64,000 nucleotides of DNA from Diphasiastrum complanatum (GCA_029204225.1 CM055100.1:21271152-21335151); one strand, 5' to 3'. Positions 1 to 11,491 are shown, numbered from the stretch's first letter. Program-made: numbers and translations. The notes: generated by a model not told the origin, from the sequence alone.

Positions 1-1265
1 ACAACGGTTAGATTCAAAAAAAATTGAGTCGAATCAATGTCGGCTTGAACACGTCCAAGAAGTGGTGGGAAGAATCCCGTATTTAGAAGTCGTAGTGTGT
101 CAAAACTAACAATTAAGAATTTCTTTGATTGCTCTTGGATAGGGAAATACTATCTATCACAGTTGTGAGAGAGAATTCTTGCCAGAATCTAAATTTTGGA
201 TTGACGAAATTTATTTTTTTTCATAGAACAAATTCTCAAGATCGTGTTGGTAGTCGGTGTGCTCTCAGTTTATGACCAATTGTCAAACAGTTTGAAGCAT
301 ACTTTTTTCTATAGTAGGGTGACCTTAGAGATGAAGGAAATTGCCAAAGAAAGTACCAATAAGGTTGTGTGTCTACCTAAGAGTGTGTGAAAACTCCAAA
401 CAAGGGTTTTAGGCTGAAAAACCTCAGATATTTCTTCATCTGAAATCTTTTTTGAAGTTGTGAGCACACACAGATGGGCGCCCTGGGGAGAAACAATAGT
501 TGGGTGGAGCAAGAAGCTTGGTAGATTCATATGGGAGCAGCCAAGAAGCCATAGCTAGCTTTTAGCAAACTTTTTTTGTCTTGAGGAGAAAGAGACCGGA
601 CTAGTGTTTACGTGTTGAATCAGCCTATGTTCTTAGTGTATGGAGTGTCCTGGAGTGTCCTAGAATTGGTTTCAGCGCGTGGGACTATTGCAAACTATCG
701 GATCATAGAGATCTAGTGTGAAGGGTCAAGATGGTTGCATGTGAAGTGAAGGTGGAACGTTGATTCCTGGCTCGCCGTTGGATTGCCTTGGGTCTATTTT
801 GAACTTCAAGTGACCGGGACTGAAGGGAATTTTAGCCTTCAATTTCAATAAAAAATTTCAAACTGAAGTGATTGTTGGGTCCCAATTTTACGAAGTGTGA
901 AGTTTTTTCAATTTGAAAAATAGCTCTAAAGTTTAAAAAAGGCTCTTATTTTCTTGTCTTTAAGCCTTTTTTGGCAAACGAAAGCTATACCTCCAAACAA
1001 AAGACACCTCAACTGTACCTACAAGTATTGTACGTCAAAATAGAGTCTTTGTTGAGGAGAAAGTGATTAGTGGAAGCCAAAAGTATTTCCCCCCCCTTAA
1101 GGAGCGTCAAGGTAGGAGCGTGTGCCTAAAGACATTTTGGGGCGACAAAGCGATGAATGGCTTGGTAAGCTAAAAAGTGTAGGTCATTATTTTTGAATTT
1201 TGACATCACCATTGGCTTCGGCATACCATTTTTAGCCTCCAAGTAGAATTTTGGGCAATTTGGAG
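1..1265. other. Non-coding stretch upstream of copia remnant S1
   Basis: No convincing reading frame, LTR edge or primer site was recognised here. The position just upstream of the S1 gag start suggests decayed LTR and leader of that element. I could not find a second copy in the window that would prove it. Short A/T-rich tracts and a C-run near 1090 are the only visible features. Confidence 0.3.
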
Positions 1266-2720
1266 ATGGCCAATATCAATGAGGCAATTTTGGGCGAAGC
1301 AAGCAAGTTGGATGGGACATCCAACTACAACATCTGGAAGCTCAAAATTAAGAGCATTCTCATGGAAAAAGAGTTGTGGGACATCATTGTGGGCATAGGG
1401 ATGAGGCCGAACACCACTCCAGCTGACATGAGGGATTATGATAGGAAGGCTCAAAGAGCATTGTCGTTGATCAACTTATCAGTGAAGGATTATTTAATCA
1501 CCCACATAAGTGACGTGGCAATGGCCATAGAGGCTTGGGAAGCCTTGAGAACACAGTTTCAAACTGCCAATCCATCTCGTGCAATGTTCTTGAAGTCAAG
1601 ATTGAACACCATTAGGATGGAGGACAATGAAATTGTGGGATTCTTCTTCTCATCAAGATCAAGGAATTGAGGGACCAATTAGTTTCCATTGGGGAACCCA
1701 TCAGAGAATGTTGAATTGGTTCACACAGTAATGAGCGGCATGGTGGATAGCTTGCAAATGTTTGTGAGCGGTATCATCAAGGGAGAGATTGCCCATTTTG
1801 AACCTTCATGGGATTCTGCTATAAGAAGAGAAAAGGAAGTGGTCAATTGAGGCATACCACTCAAAGATCAAGAAGATTAGGCATTGGTGGCCAAAGGTAA
1901 GAAAATGAATTTCAATAAAGGGCAAGGATAATGGGGATGAGGGAGAGTCGTCATCAAAGCCCAAGAAGAAGAAAGGCAAGTGCTACTACTGCCACAAGCC
2001 AGGTCATTACACTAGGGAGTGCTACAAAAAGAAGGTGGATATCAAGCAAGAAAAAGTGAAGCAACAAGGCAACATTGTCGACGATGATGGAAAAGATGAT
2101 GAAACCAATGTCTTCTCATCGACATTGGCAACACAGGTGGATGATGGCGCTAGGTGGTTCATTGATTCAGACACCACTAGACACATGACTTGGAAGCGTG
2201 ATTGGTTCCAGAACTTCTCACCAACCCATAATGGGGAGAAAGTCACACAGTCTAATGGGGAAGAGTGCTAGATTCAAGATGTCGGCAATGTACCTACACA
2301 ATTTTCTGATAATAAGATAAAGAACATTTCAAATGTCCTTTACATACTTAGACTTACAAAGAGCTTGCTTTCAATTGGGGTCATGGCAAATCAACTTCTT
2401 AAGGTTAACTTTGTCAAGGATAGTTGCTTGATTAAAGATATGGATCGTGATTACAAGGTTGTGGCAATGCGATATCATGATAATAATTGTGAGATTTATA
2501 AGTTGGATGCGACACCTGCAGAATATGGTTTACCTGCATCAATAGCATCACAATCAAAATTGTGGCATTGAAGGATGGTTTATCTAAACTACGACAACTT
2601 GTGCTTGATGGCAAAGTGCTGGAGGGTTTGCATATATCGAGTCAACCCTTACCATACTTAATAAGTGAGAGGGATTTGGCACCCTGCATGTGTAAGTCCA
2701 ACCCGATAATCACATAGTTA
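1266..2720 (+). pseudogene. Ty1/copia S1 gag-protease remnant
   Basis: This is a degraded 5' half of a copia polyprotein. It starts MANINEA with the Gag signature NYNIWKLKIKSIL. A CCHC zinc knuckle (CYYCHKPGHYTREC) lies near 1982-2023. The protease motif WFIDSDTTRHM is at about 2157-2190; the usual DSG(A/T) is changed to DSD, which should kill catalysis. A GAG-pre-integrase start (SQSKLWH) is at about 2550-2570. Frames break at about 1670, 2270 and 2571, so no Gag-Pol can be made. The copy ends near 2690-2720, where a different LTR begins. A second copy of the family (S2) lies at 6246-7530. Confidence 0.8.
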
Positions 2721-3373
2721 ATCGATTAGCTAGAAGTTAATAAAAGGACATCTTTTTGCGGGACTTTTAATGTCGCAGGGCCTAATAGTCAAGTTAGTGA
2801 ATAAAAAGGATTCCCACCAGAATTCAAAATTCAAATTGGTTCCCTCCAATTTTTGAAATGGGTTCCCTCCACTTTTTGAATTTTGAATACTTAGGGTAGA
2901 AATTGGCCAATAGGATTTGAGGCCAAAGCCTAAAATCCACTATATATAGTGGTAGTTTCAAATATTTTAAGCACTTTCTCTTCATTTCAATACAAGCAAG
3001 TTGGCCCTCTTATGGAATGGATATGAAATGCCCTTGATCTTCATCTTTTGTCCTCTATCTCTCATGTTTTCTTTGTATTTGCTAATTGTTGGATTTGATG
3101 CTTATTGGGATTGATCATTCTTATGCTTTTTGTGAGAGAGAAAGGGAGAGAGAGAAGAGTAAGTCTCTGTCATTGTTGAGCATCTAGTGTTAATGGATCT
3201 TAGTGTTAATGCTTAGTGTCAGATGTGGATCATATGCATTTGCTGGACTATGAACTATGCTATTACTCTCATGGGAACGAATCTCCGCATGACAACTAGT
3301 TATTCTTCTTCATCTCCTTGATGCTTGTGTGCTTGGATCTAGGGTTGAGGGTGGATAGGAAATACCAATCACA
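2690..3373 (+). repeat. Gypsy-type LTR (probable 5' LTR)
   Basis: About 680 bp, with a TATATATA box near 2941, a TG-type left edge near 2690 and a CA-type right edge at 3373. It is followed at once by a tRNA-Asp-like primer site. The left edge is approximate because it abuts the S1 remnant. The internal gypsy region expected on the right is missing; a different LTR begins within about 30 bp. Confidence 0.45.
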
Positions 3374-3377
3374 ATTT

Positions 3378-3395
3378 TGGCACCGATGTCGGGGA
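3378..3395 (+). promoter_or_regulatory. Primer-binding site, tRNA-Asp type, decayed
   Basis: TGGCACCGATGTCGGGGA differs at three positions from the tRNA-Asp primer site known from Athila/Tat-like plant gypsy elements. Two of the three differences are transitions. This would be where minus-strand cDNA synthesis starts. Little of the element survives beyond it. Confidence 0.5.
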
Positions 3396-3399
3396 TGTC

Positions 3400-4484
3400 G
3401 TAAAACCGTGGGGGCATGAGCGGCAGCGGAAGCTCGAGGATTTGAGCATGGCATGTAGGAACGGAAACACAACAGTTAGCAGTAGAAATATTCAAGTAGA
3501 AAAATTCATACAGATTGTGCAAATGAACAATGCGATAGTGAGACAAAAATTGCACTCTGATTAATATCAATACTGAGTACAATAGCTTGAAGTAATAACT
3601 TCAGCTTGCTGAGCGTAATAACGCTGGCTATAGATAACTCTGATTGAAAGAGAAATTCAATTAACACTTACATAGGTTAATTCAGCTAGTATATATATTT
3701 ACAAGTGTCAAGAAAAAAATATCTTATGCCTTAGCTACCATTTACTCCAGTTTTGCATCTATACAAAAGTTGGTAACCGCCCTTAGGATATTTGTTTCTC
3801 CACCTGTTCTAGGGTTGATGATAAGTTGGTGATGTCGATCTGCCAATGTAGCAAAAATGAGAAAAACCCAAAAACCTGAAGGTGCCCTTTAGACTGAAGG
3901 TATGCAAATCCTGAAGGTGCCTTAGACTTAAGGTGTGTAAATCCCTAAGGCGCCTATAGACGGAAGGCAATGAAGAAACCGAAAAAGGTGGAAAAAGGCG
4001 AAGGTGCCTTACATTGAAGGCAACGAAGAAGACGAAGGTGCCTTAGACTAAAGGCAACAAAATGACGAACGTGCCTTAAACTAAAGGTAGCGAAAAAGCC
4101 GAAAAAGACGAAGGTGTTTTTAAAATGGTTTCTAAGGCATTCTGGCCACTTTGTCCAGAAATGGTTTCTAAGTCATTCTGGCCAGTGTGTTGCACTTTTT
4201 GCAAAGGCATGAAAAAGACGAAGAAGGCAAAAAAAAAACAAAGGTGCCTTAAGAATATTTTCTAAGGCATTCTGGCCACTTGGCCATTGTATCGCATTTT
4301 TCGCGAAGGTGCGAAAAAGGCGAAGGAGGCGGAAAAAGCAAAGGTGCCTTAAATCGTTTAAGGCATAAGAAAAAAACTTAAAGGGGAAAAATGTGAAGGT
4401 CCGAAATCATGTTCTCAGCCTTCCGTTTTCAAGATGCTCATTACTTGACGATTTTCTTTGAGGCTGAGAATAAGAAATCTAACA
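3400..4484 (-). repeat. Copia U 3' LTR (candidate)
   Basis: On the minus strand this block follows the U integrase remnant and a purine tract. It starts with TG at 4484. TATA-like sequence (TATATATA) is near 3691-3700. Much of its U3-like half is built of short iterations (see 3860-4350). The far (left) border is not resolved; it meets the gypsy primer region near 3400. Confidence 0.4.
3860..4350. repeat. Degenerate short iterations in U LTR
   Basis: The block repeats variants of AAGGTGCCTTA, GAAAAAGGCGAAGG and a TTCTAAGGCATTCTGGCCAC phrase (three occurrences between about 4130 and 4280). Spacing is irregular, so it looks like slippage-grown LTR sequence rather than a clean satellite. T-family LTRs near 7930-8215 and 59.0-59.3 kb have a similar texture. 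Confidence 0.5.
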
Positions 4485-4497
4485 CTCCCCCTTAATG
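4485..4497 (-). promoter_or_regulatory. Polypurine tract of copia U
   Basis: Read on the minus strand this is ATTAAGGGGGAG directly before the LTR-like TGTTAG. That is the usual arrangement for plus-strand priming at a copia 3' LTR. Confidence 0.5.
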
Positions 4498-4499
4498 AG

Positions 4500-6245
4500 A
4501 ATCTTGGAAAAATGCTTTGAACTTCAGATTTAACATATCGTTAAATCTGAGTTGAAGCTCCTTTTGATAGAGCTAACATGCATTTTGAATCCTTCAATAA
4601 GTTCAGATTGTTACTAAATAATAATATATCATCTACATGAAAGGTGATGATTATGAAGGAATTCGACACAGACTGAGAATTAAATTCGAGCTTGTCGAGT
4701 TTGGAATAAAACCATTCTTGTTAAAAGATGCATTGATCTTCATTTGATCAACGTCAAGTGTTGACAATGCCTCTGAAACAACGTTTGATTCATGCACAAA
4801 GTAGCAGGCCGGATCATTCGTAACTTGGGATGGAGGTTGTCTTGATCGGTTCAATCTTCTAGTTTCAACTGTGATCCTCTTATGCGGTCCGTTTTGCTGA
4901 GGGACTATCTCATTGTCAGTGTCAGTGTCAATCTTCTGATCAGTCTTGAGTTGTTCATAGTCGTTGGTGTTAATTCTAGGATCTGAATTTGAAGTAGCTT
5001 TCCCCTTGTGGTCGATAAACTGATCTTCCGCAAAAATGACATTTATGCTCATGAAGGTCTTCTGAGAGTCCAGATTGAAGAGCTTGTATGTATGATGGTA
5101 TGAAGAATAGCTGATGAAGATTGACCTTCTGCTGGAGTTGTCCAGCTTCCTACTTAGATCAGTAGGGGTATGTGATTAGGCGTTGCATCCAAACACTCGA
5201 ATATTTGTGAGTGATGGCTTCAATCCTGTCCACACCTCATAAGGTGTCTTGCAATTCAGGGCCTCTGAGATGGATTAATTTTGAAGGTAGGCTGCTGTAG
5301 TAACAACTTCTGCCCATAATTTCTTTAGAAGAGAGGCATGGGCTAGCATGCTCTTTAAACTTGTGATGAGTGTCTGATTCTTCCTTTGAGCTACACCATT
5401 GGACTAAGGTGCGTAGCTGGCTAAATGTTGTTGTAAATGTATTCGATTGGCTTTACAGAAAGCTTTGAGCTTGGTGGAGATAAATACTCCCCTTGCATCA
5501 GAGCGTAGAGCATTGATTCTTCTCTGGGTCGTTTTCTCTTATGATGCCTTGAACTGCATGAAGATCTTGAGAATCTCGGATTTGTTCTTCAAGAAATATG
5601 TTGCAGTCCTCCGAGAGAAGTCATCAATGATAGTCAGCAAGTAGACAGCTCCCCCTATGGAAATAGTCTGCATTGGACCACAAATGTCCATGTGTACAAG
5701 ATCTAACGAACCTTTAGAAGAAGGAACTGAATCGGAAGTGACTAGAGTTCTAACATGCTTGCTAGAAATACAACTTTCACATGAAGAATTTGATTTGCTA
5801 ATGAAGGGTAGATCTTCTATTTCAACAATTGCTAAATACAACTAGAATTTAAAAGGCCTAATCTGAAATGCCAAAGCATCTTAGTTGATTTAGAAGTTGA
5901 AGTGAAAAAAGCTTGACTACTTGTAGAATAGGAGTGATTGATTTTGTACAAATTGCCACACCTCCTACTGAAAGCCATAACTTTCCTAGATTCATCAAAA
6001 ATAGTGCAGTCCTGTCTATCGAATTCGACCCTCTGACCCGAATCTGTGATTCTGCTTATTGAGGGCAGGTTTTTGGGAACATTGGACAAAAACATTACAT
6101 CACCTTTTTGGAATTCGACTTTGATTGTTCCTACACTCTCGATAGTATGAGTTGAGTTCTCTCCAAGTTGCACAACTGTAGGATGGGTGTATGACTTGTA
6201 GTCATGAAACTAGTGTCGATGGGTTGTCAAATTCTGGAGATTCGA
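4500..6245 (-). pseudogene. Ty1/copia U protease-integrase remnant
   Basis: Reading leftwards, a post-protease/GAG-pre-integrase segment (about 6173-5832) ends in LWHFRLG. A zinc-binding CESCISSKH segment and integrase core (about 5841-5539) contain LVHMDICGPM and IIDDFSRRT. The NGVAQRKN-like third catalytic motif is readable on the minus strand near 5375-5400, with the catalytic Glu changed to Gln. A linker ending in SRQPPSQVTNDP-like sequence follows (5052-4651). Reverse transcriptase and RNase H are absent: the linker passes almost directly into a purine tract and LTR, so there is a large internal deletion. Several frame breaks are present. It abuts S2 at about 6245. Confidence 0.75.
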
Positions 6246-7530
6246 ATTTTGGTGTATTGGAGTGATGCTTAATTCCAACAATTGCCTCAAGGGAGAGTCT
6301 ACCTACCTTTTAGAACTTGCACAGGAGCAATGTCGAGAGGTAGTGAAGTCAAGGAAAACTCCAGAGGAAGATCAAGCATTGCTCACCAAAAACAAGCAAA
6401 AATGTTGGAAGAGGATTCCAAAGAAGGACAATGATGATGAGGATGAGAGAGAGTCGTCATCAAAGCTGAAAAAGAAGAAGAAGGGAAAATGTTACTATTG
6501 CCACAAACCTGGTCATTGGCAAATGCTACAAGAAGAAAGCAGACATAAAGACAGGAAAAGTGAAACAACAGGGTAACATCGTCGAAGACGATGGGGAAGA
6601 TGATGTGACAAGTCTTTTCTCATCAACATTGGCATCCCAGGTTGATGATGGTGCCAGGTGGTTTATAGATTCAAGTGCCACGAGGCATTTGACCGAGAAA
6701 CGTGATTGGTTGGAGAACTTCTCGCCAAACCATGATGGGAACAAGGTCACACGGGCCGATGGGGAGGAATGCCATATCCAAGGTGTTTGCAATGTACCTG
6801 TGCATTTTTTCGATGGTAGGATCAAACATATTTCCAACGTGCTTTATGTTCTTGGACTCAAAAAGATTTTACTTTCTATTGGTGTGATGGAAAATCAACA
6901 TATGAATGAACTGTGGCCTTTACAAATTGGATGCTGCAAAACTAGGTCAATACGGTTTAGCTACCTCAACATCATCACAATCGAAATTGTGGCATAGAAG
7001 ATTAGGCCACTTGAACTATGGGAGCCTGAGATTGATGGTAAAGCTGAAGATGGTGATTGAATTACCAGTATTATAGGATGATTATCACTCTATATGTGAA
7101 GGATGTGTTATGGGAAAGCATCATAGAGAGACATTCAAGAAAGGTGGAGTTGCAAGAGCCAAGAAACCACTTAACTTATTCATGTGTGGCCGAATGACCA
7201 TGTCGATGGGGGGAGCCTATTATTTTATGACTTTCATAGATGATTACTCCAGGAAGACATGGATTTATTTCTTGAAGAAGAAATCTGACCATTTTGTTCC
7301 CTTCAAGTAATTCAAGGCTTTAGTGGAAAACCAACTGGATGCACGAATCAAAGTGCTAAGATTAGATAGAGGGAAAAAATTCAAATCAGATGATTTTAAA
7401 GACTTTTGCAAGGAACATGGCATCAAAAGACAATTCACTCAATCACACATGCCGCATAGTAATGGTGTAGCAGAAAGAAAGAATAGAACCATCGTGGAGA
7501 GTCCACACTCCATGACGAAGCAGATGGGCT
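6246..7530 (+). pseudogene. Ty1/copia S2 gag-integrase remnant
   Basis: This is a second S-family copy. It has the Gag C-terminus with basic region and zinc knuckle (CYYCHKPGHW, then a break that removes the last Cys, about 6490-6530). Next come protease WFIDSSATRHL (about 6660-6690, DSG changed to DSS), integrase IDDYSRKTWIYFLKKK (about 7237-7284) and NGVAERKNRTIVE (about 7463-7500). Frame breaks occur at about 6576, 6997 and 7310. The integrase is cut at 7530 by the TG edge of the T1 LTR, so T1 inserted into S2. Both S copies share the DS(D/S) protease defect region, but with different substitutions. Confidence 0.8.
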
Positions 7531-9031
7531 TGTTGGAAATTAAGCCCACGGTTGTCTCCTTGGTGAATGACTATTTCTATTTCAAGATTCTTCCTACACG
7601 TTTATTGATTGTTGATCTAGGGTCAGGTGAAACCAACTTTGGTTTTATGTCTGCTCATCTGATACCTGCAGGAATCATAACTTAGACAGCCAAATATTTG
7701 AAGAACGTCTACAACGGGCTTCTGGCTTATCTCCAACAAAGGGTAACCAATCCTATCATATTTTAAGTTCAGATGTTAAGTTCAATAATTTGAAGATCAT
7801 TGCCAAGAACTTCCACAAATTAGCATTTAGAACAACTATGCAGAAATACACTAAGTGTTGCAACAATCTGCAGAAATACACTAAGTGTCACAATAGTCTG
7901 CAAAAATGAACTATGTTTTTCCACAGTGGTAGCTTTTCCCGAATGACAGTGTCGGCTTTTCTCGAAATGCGACAATGTCATCTTTTCCCGAAATGCGACA
8001 CTTCAACATAGTTCAACAGTTCAACTATTTTGCGACAGTGTCAGCTTTTCGCACTTTCTCAAAAAATGCAACACTTGCCTTCAGCTTCTTCCTTTCAACT
8101 ATTCTGAAGGAGTTAAATCGTTTTAAAGACACCTTCTCTTTTCTAAGGGCACCTTCATCTTTTTAAGGACACTGTCGACTTTTTAAGGACATTGTCGGCT
8201 TTTTAAGGGCACTCCCGAAGAGAGAGAAAACTCCCAAAGGTCGTCTATTTTTAACGAGGAACATTCTAGGCACTTCCCAGAATTTGCGAAGTAAGAGAAA
8301 ACCACTTCACGTAAAATGCAAAGTGAAAGATTTGCAGTGTCCTCGTCTGCGTCAACATTCCCTACGAGTTGACCATGTGCAGTTGTCACACAAGCCAAAT
8401 ACTTCCAAGTACAACTGCTTACCTAATTAGGTGACAAATATTTACTGTAATTAATACATGGATGAATTCTATAAATTGATCATCCAAACACATTCTACGT
8501 GATGCTCCGTCCATGAGACGAATACTGCTATTTTGTTGTGCTTTAGTGTAATATTGCAGCAACACGCTTTTCTATCTGTGTATAATGTAGATGAATGCTT
8601 GTTGTGATTTGAATGCACTTCATTGTTGTTTGATAACATTTGTTCATTCACTCTGATCAGAACATGGACGTCTATGAGCCCTTAGTTTCTGATCAGACGA
8701 TGGATGTCTTTGACGACGCCTGTGGAACTTGTGCTGTCATACTGCTCTTTCAATCTATTTCAGAACTAGAAGTTCTAACTAGATCAATTTTTCAGTAATA
8801 CCACACACAAACCATTTCTAATCTCTTCGGTGGACTGTACTCATTTTGTGAGTATGAATTAATTTATAAGATCCTATTGGGCACCAAAACACTTAAGCTG
8901 TGATTATACTTAGCATATACATTCTATTAGACTGTTTTTGCATCTAGCAGCCCATTGCAACGAGAGAGCTGTACCTCAAAGATTCCTACTCTCTTCTTCG
9001 TTCGTGTTCTCTATACTTCCTTGCCCCATCA
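7531..9031 (+). repeat. Copia T1 5' LTR
   Basis: A 1.5 kb LTR from TGTTGGAAATTAAG at 7531 to CCCCATCA at 9031, followed after three bases by an initiator-Met-type primer site. The left edge is confirmed by the homologous T2 LTR, which starts with the same bases at 59323, and by the sharp loss of S2 integrase coding. T1 contains about 117 bp (about 7560-7680) absent from T2. Shared blocks include GAACGAGGAACATT-like and AACCACTTCACGTAAAATG segments. Confidence 0.75.
7930..8215. repeat. GACAnTGTCG-type iterations in T1 LTR
   Basis: Seven or more degenerate repeats of a (G/C)ACA(A/G/C)TGTC core, separated by CTTTTCxCGAAATGCG or CTTTTTAAGG spacers. The core is nearly palindromic. Similar runs occur in the reverse LTR at 58.98-59.31 kb. 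Confidence 0.55.
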
Positions 9032-9034
9032 GAT

Positions 9035-9044
9035 TGGTATCAGA
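9035..9044 (+). promoter_or_regulatory. T1 primer-binding site (initiator Met tRNA type)
   Basis: TGGTATCAGA lies three bases after the LTR end, as in most plant copia elements. It fixes the LTR right edge and the plus orientation. Confidence 0.75.
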
Positions 9045-9099
9045 TGATAGCTCAAATAAACCGAGAGATTAAGTTTGTTCTATTTGTATTACTGTTAAC

Positions 9100-9378
9100 A
9101 TGTCTCATTTTGGTAGATCTTCATCTCCATCAATCAACGAGGCTAGAGTCATTGACAAGTTCAATGGATCTAACTTCTAAATCTGGAAGTTAACACTCTG
9201 GATGATGTTGATAGATAGAGATCTTTGGGATGTAGTAGAAGGTGCTGACTTGAAACCAGAAGATGGTGATCAAGCAAAGGCATGGAAGATCAAAGATCAG
9301 AAGGCCTTAGCATGTATCACACTCAATCTGGCTGACTCCCAAATATTCCATGTTACCACATGCAAAACCTCTAAGCAT
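9100..9378 (+). pseudogene. Copia T1 gag, 5' piece
   Basis: The ATG at 9100 opens MSHFGRSSSPSINEARVIDKFNGSNF, then an in-frame stop where Tyr/Thr would be expected, then IWKLTLWMMLIDRDLWDVVEG. This is the N-terminal copia Gag (DUF4219/UBN2) pattern. The frame ends at THVTTCKTSKH-like sequence, where a DNA transposon begins at about 9379. Coding resumes at 11876 after the insert. The start was chosen because it lies 56 bases past the primer site and matches the family's N-terminus. Confidence 0.7.
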
Positions 9379-9774
9379 TAGGGAATATTAGAACTCAAAA
9401 TGGGCCCTTTGTCAAGATGCTTTTTTTGACTTCTCATGCTTTCAACGCTTAAGTGGCCCAATCAATGGTGTCCATCTATGACGAACTGTAACAGTGGTTG
9501 CCGGACGTAAATTGCTTTTGCCTTTCCCAGTCAAATTTTGATGATTTTCAAAAAACCCGCCGGGTAGTACAAACGATCATGATTGGACCATAGTTACTGT
9601 CCGAATACTCTTTTGCTGCCCATATTTGTACACTCGAGGTTGATTTGACGTCAATAGTTGTAAACTGTAGTTAACTAATCCCTGTAGTTTAGGAACTTCT
9701 TGTCATTCTTAGGTATATCTCTGATTCTCTTTGTTCTCATTCATACTCAACTTCCATAGAGATATTTTGGACTA

Positions 9775-9945
9775 ATGGCGACAAATAATCGGAGACCAAG
9801 AGTAACCATTGATGTGGGCCAGAATGAAGGCGAGCAGTTTGTTTGGTGGACCAGGCCATGCGATGTCCTAGTATCGGATCAGCACGCATGTGTACAGAAT
9901 AGCAGCAAGGCAGTAAAGGAGACTCGCGCTGAATCGATAACCTGA
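9775..9945 (+). pseudogene. Short reading frame inside the DNA transposon, left of hairpin
   Basis: An ATG at 9775 opens a 56-residue frame, MATNNRRPRVTIDVGQ followed by an acidic part and FVWWTRPCDVL, ending in TGA at 9943-9945. The first 35 or so residues look protein-like. The rest overlaps a copy of the GTATCGGATCAGCACG motif that recurs in the hairpin and is probably non-coding. The family is not recognised. It may be the first exon of a captured gene or of a lost transposase, continued by the piece at 11309-11491. Confidence 0.3.
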
Positions 9946-10194
9946 GAATGAAAGTTGCTAGTCGATAGTGAATCAACGCATAGGTGAGTATAGGCCATTG
10001 TTCGTTGTGTTAAGTTTTTGGATTGAATCTGAGTCTTCATACTTTTTTCATGCCGATCTTCGTTTTTTGAATGATCACACACTTTGAAATCTTTGTAGAT
10101 TTGAAGCGGCGTGGCAACCACGCCAAAGGGAGAATCTATAAAATTACCTCTGAAAATTAAAATATTTCATTTAGTTTTTATTTAGTACCAAAGA

Positions 10195-11309
10195 CCATTT
10201 ACAGACCCAATATCGGATTGGCACGCGCGTGTAGAAAGTCAGCAGTTGCAGAATGTAGGTTGGGCACACGGAAAAGTCGGAAACTAGGCGATAACAGATG
10301 GGCGCGCGGGAGTCTGGAACAGGAATATCACGATTAAGTCAAGCGCATTGAACCGATATTGCATGTTGTAAAAAAAATCGGTAACTTTTGAAAGACAGTT
10401 CGGACTGAGACGATTATAGCGCCTTAGAAAGCCCTCAACAATAGCTTTTCAAGGACACCCAACATGACCCATTTTCGAGCTATGGTTAAAGGATTATTCT
10501 CAGTCAAAATTTTGGGCGGTGAACAATCAACGGTCAACATAATATCGGATCAGTGCACGGTTGACCTGATTAGACTCTAAGGGTGCGCGCCCATCCGATA
10601 TTAAGGTTTTAAATTTTTTTTGTGGGAGAGCTCGACTCGAGCTTTGCAACGACACCAAAATGACCTAATTTTGACATACGATTCAAAAGTTATAGGCAGT
10701 CAAAGCCAGAATGACCTAATTCCAAGCTACGGTTCAAAAGTTATAGGCAGTCAAAGTTTTGGCACCAAAACTTTGACTGCCTATAACTTTTGAACCGTAG
10801 CTCAGAATTGGGTCATTCTTGTGCCGTTGCAAAGCTCTCGTCAAGATCTTTCACACAAAAAAAATTTAAAACCCTAATATCGGACCGGCACATGTCCTTA
10901 GGGTCTGACCGGGTCAAACTGGTGAACCGCGCGTTGATCCAATATTAGGTTGACCGTTGACTATTGACCGCCCAAAATTTTGACTGAGAATATCTCTTTA
11001 ACTGTAGCTCAAAAATGCATTATCTTGGGTGTCGTTGAAAAGCTGTTGCCGAGGGCTTTCTAATGGCGCTATAATCGTCTCAATCCGAACTGTCTTTTAA
11101 AAGTTATCGATTTTTTTTACAACATGCAATATCAGTTAAGTGCACCCGACCCAATCGTGATATTCTTGTTCCAAACTCCCACGCGCCCATCCGTTATCGC
11201 CTAGTTTCCGACTTCTCTATCTAATATCAGTTCGCGGCACGCCCAACCTACATTTTGCAACTGTCGACTTTCTACGCGCGCGCTAATCCAATATTGGGTC
11301 TGTAAATGG
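10195..11309. repeat. 1.1 kb inverted repeat (hairpin)
   Basis: Two arms of about 550 bp meet near 10763, at TTTTGGCACCAAAA. The outer ends are CCATTTACAGACCC (10195-10208) and its complement (11296-11309). Matching landmarks run through both arms, for example the CAAAATTTTGGGCGGTGAACA/TTGACCGCCCAAAATTTTG pair and the ATAACTTTTGAACCG pair. The left arm has an extra copy of an approximately 50 bp unit (GACCTAATT...GTTATAGGCAGTCAAA), which shifts the symmetry by about 23 bp. Arms differ by scattered substitutions. Confidence 0.9.
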
Positions 11310-11491
11310 CTCGCACGAAGCAAACAATATGGATTCATCCTGGAGGTGTCCCAATGCAAGGAGGCCATTAGGGAAATCCACCACCACCTCCTAGGCCAAG
11401 GTGCACGCCACGTGATCCACCATGGCTGAAGGATATCCGAATGATCTGTGCACATGCTGAACCGATATTCGGGCGTGAAATTCGAACGTGA
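11309..11491 (+). pseudogene. Short reading frame inside the DNA transposon, right of hairpin
   Basis: A 61-codon stretch starts where the hairpin ends: KQTIWIHPGGVPMQGG, one stop, then a proline-rich PPPPPRPR and PPWLKDIRMICAHAEPIFG. It ends in TGA at 11489-11491. It reads like protein with one nonsense change. No family is recognised. Together with 9775-9945 it could be a single gene interrupted by the hairpin, which is inference only. Confidence 0.3.

Noticed and set aside
3310-3582. Minus-strand 90-codon frame across the gypsy LTR edge and primer site
   Set aside because: It spans an LTR/primer junction and has no protein motif.
10195-11309. Hairpin as a microRNA precursor or CRISPR-like array
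   Set aside because: The arms are about 550 bp and lie within a transposon; there are no regular spacers. Small-RNA production is possible but not visible in sequence.
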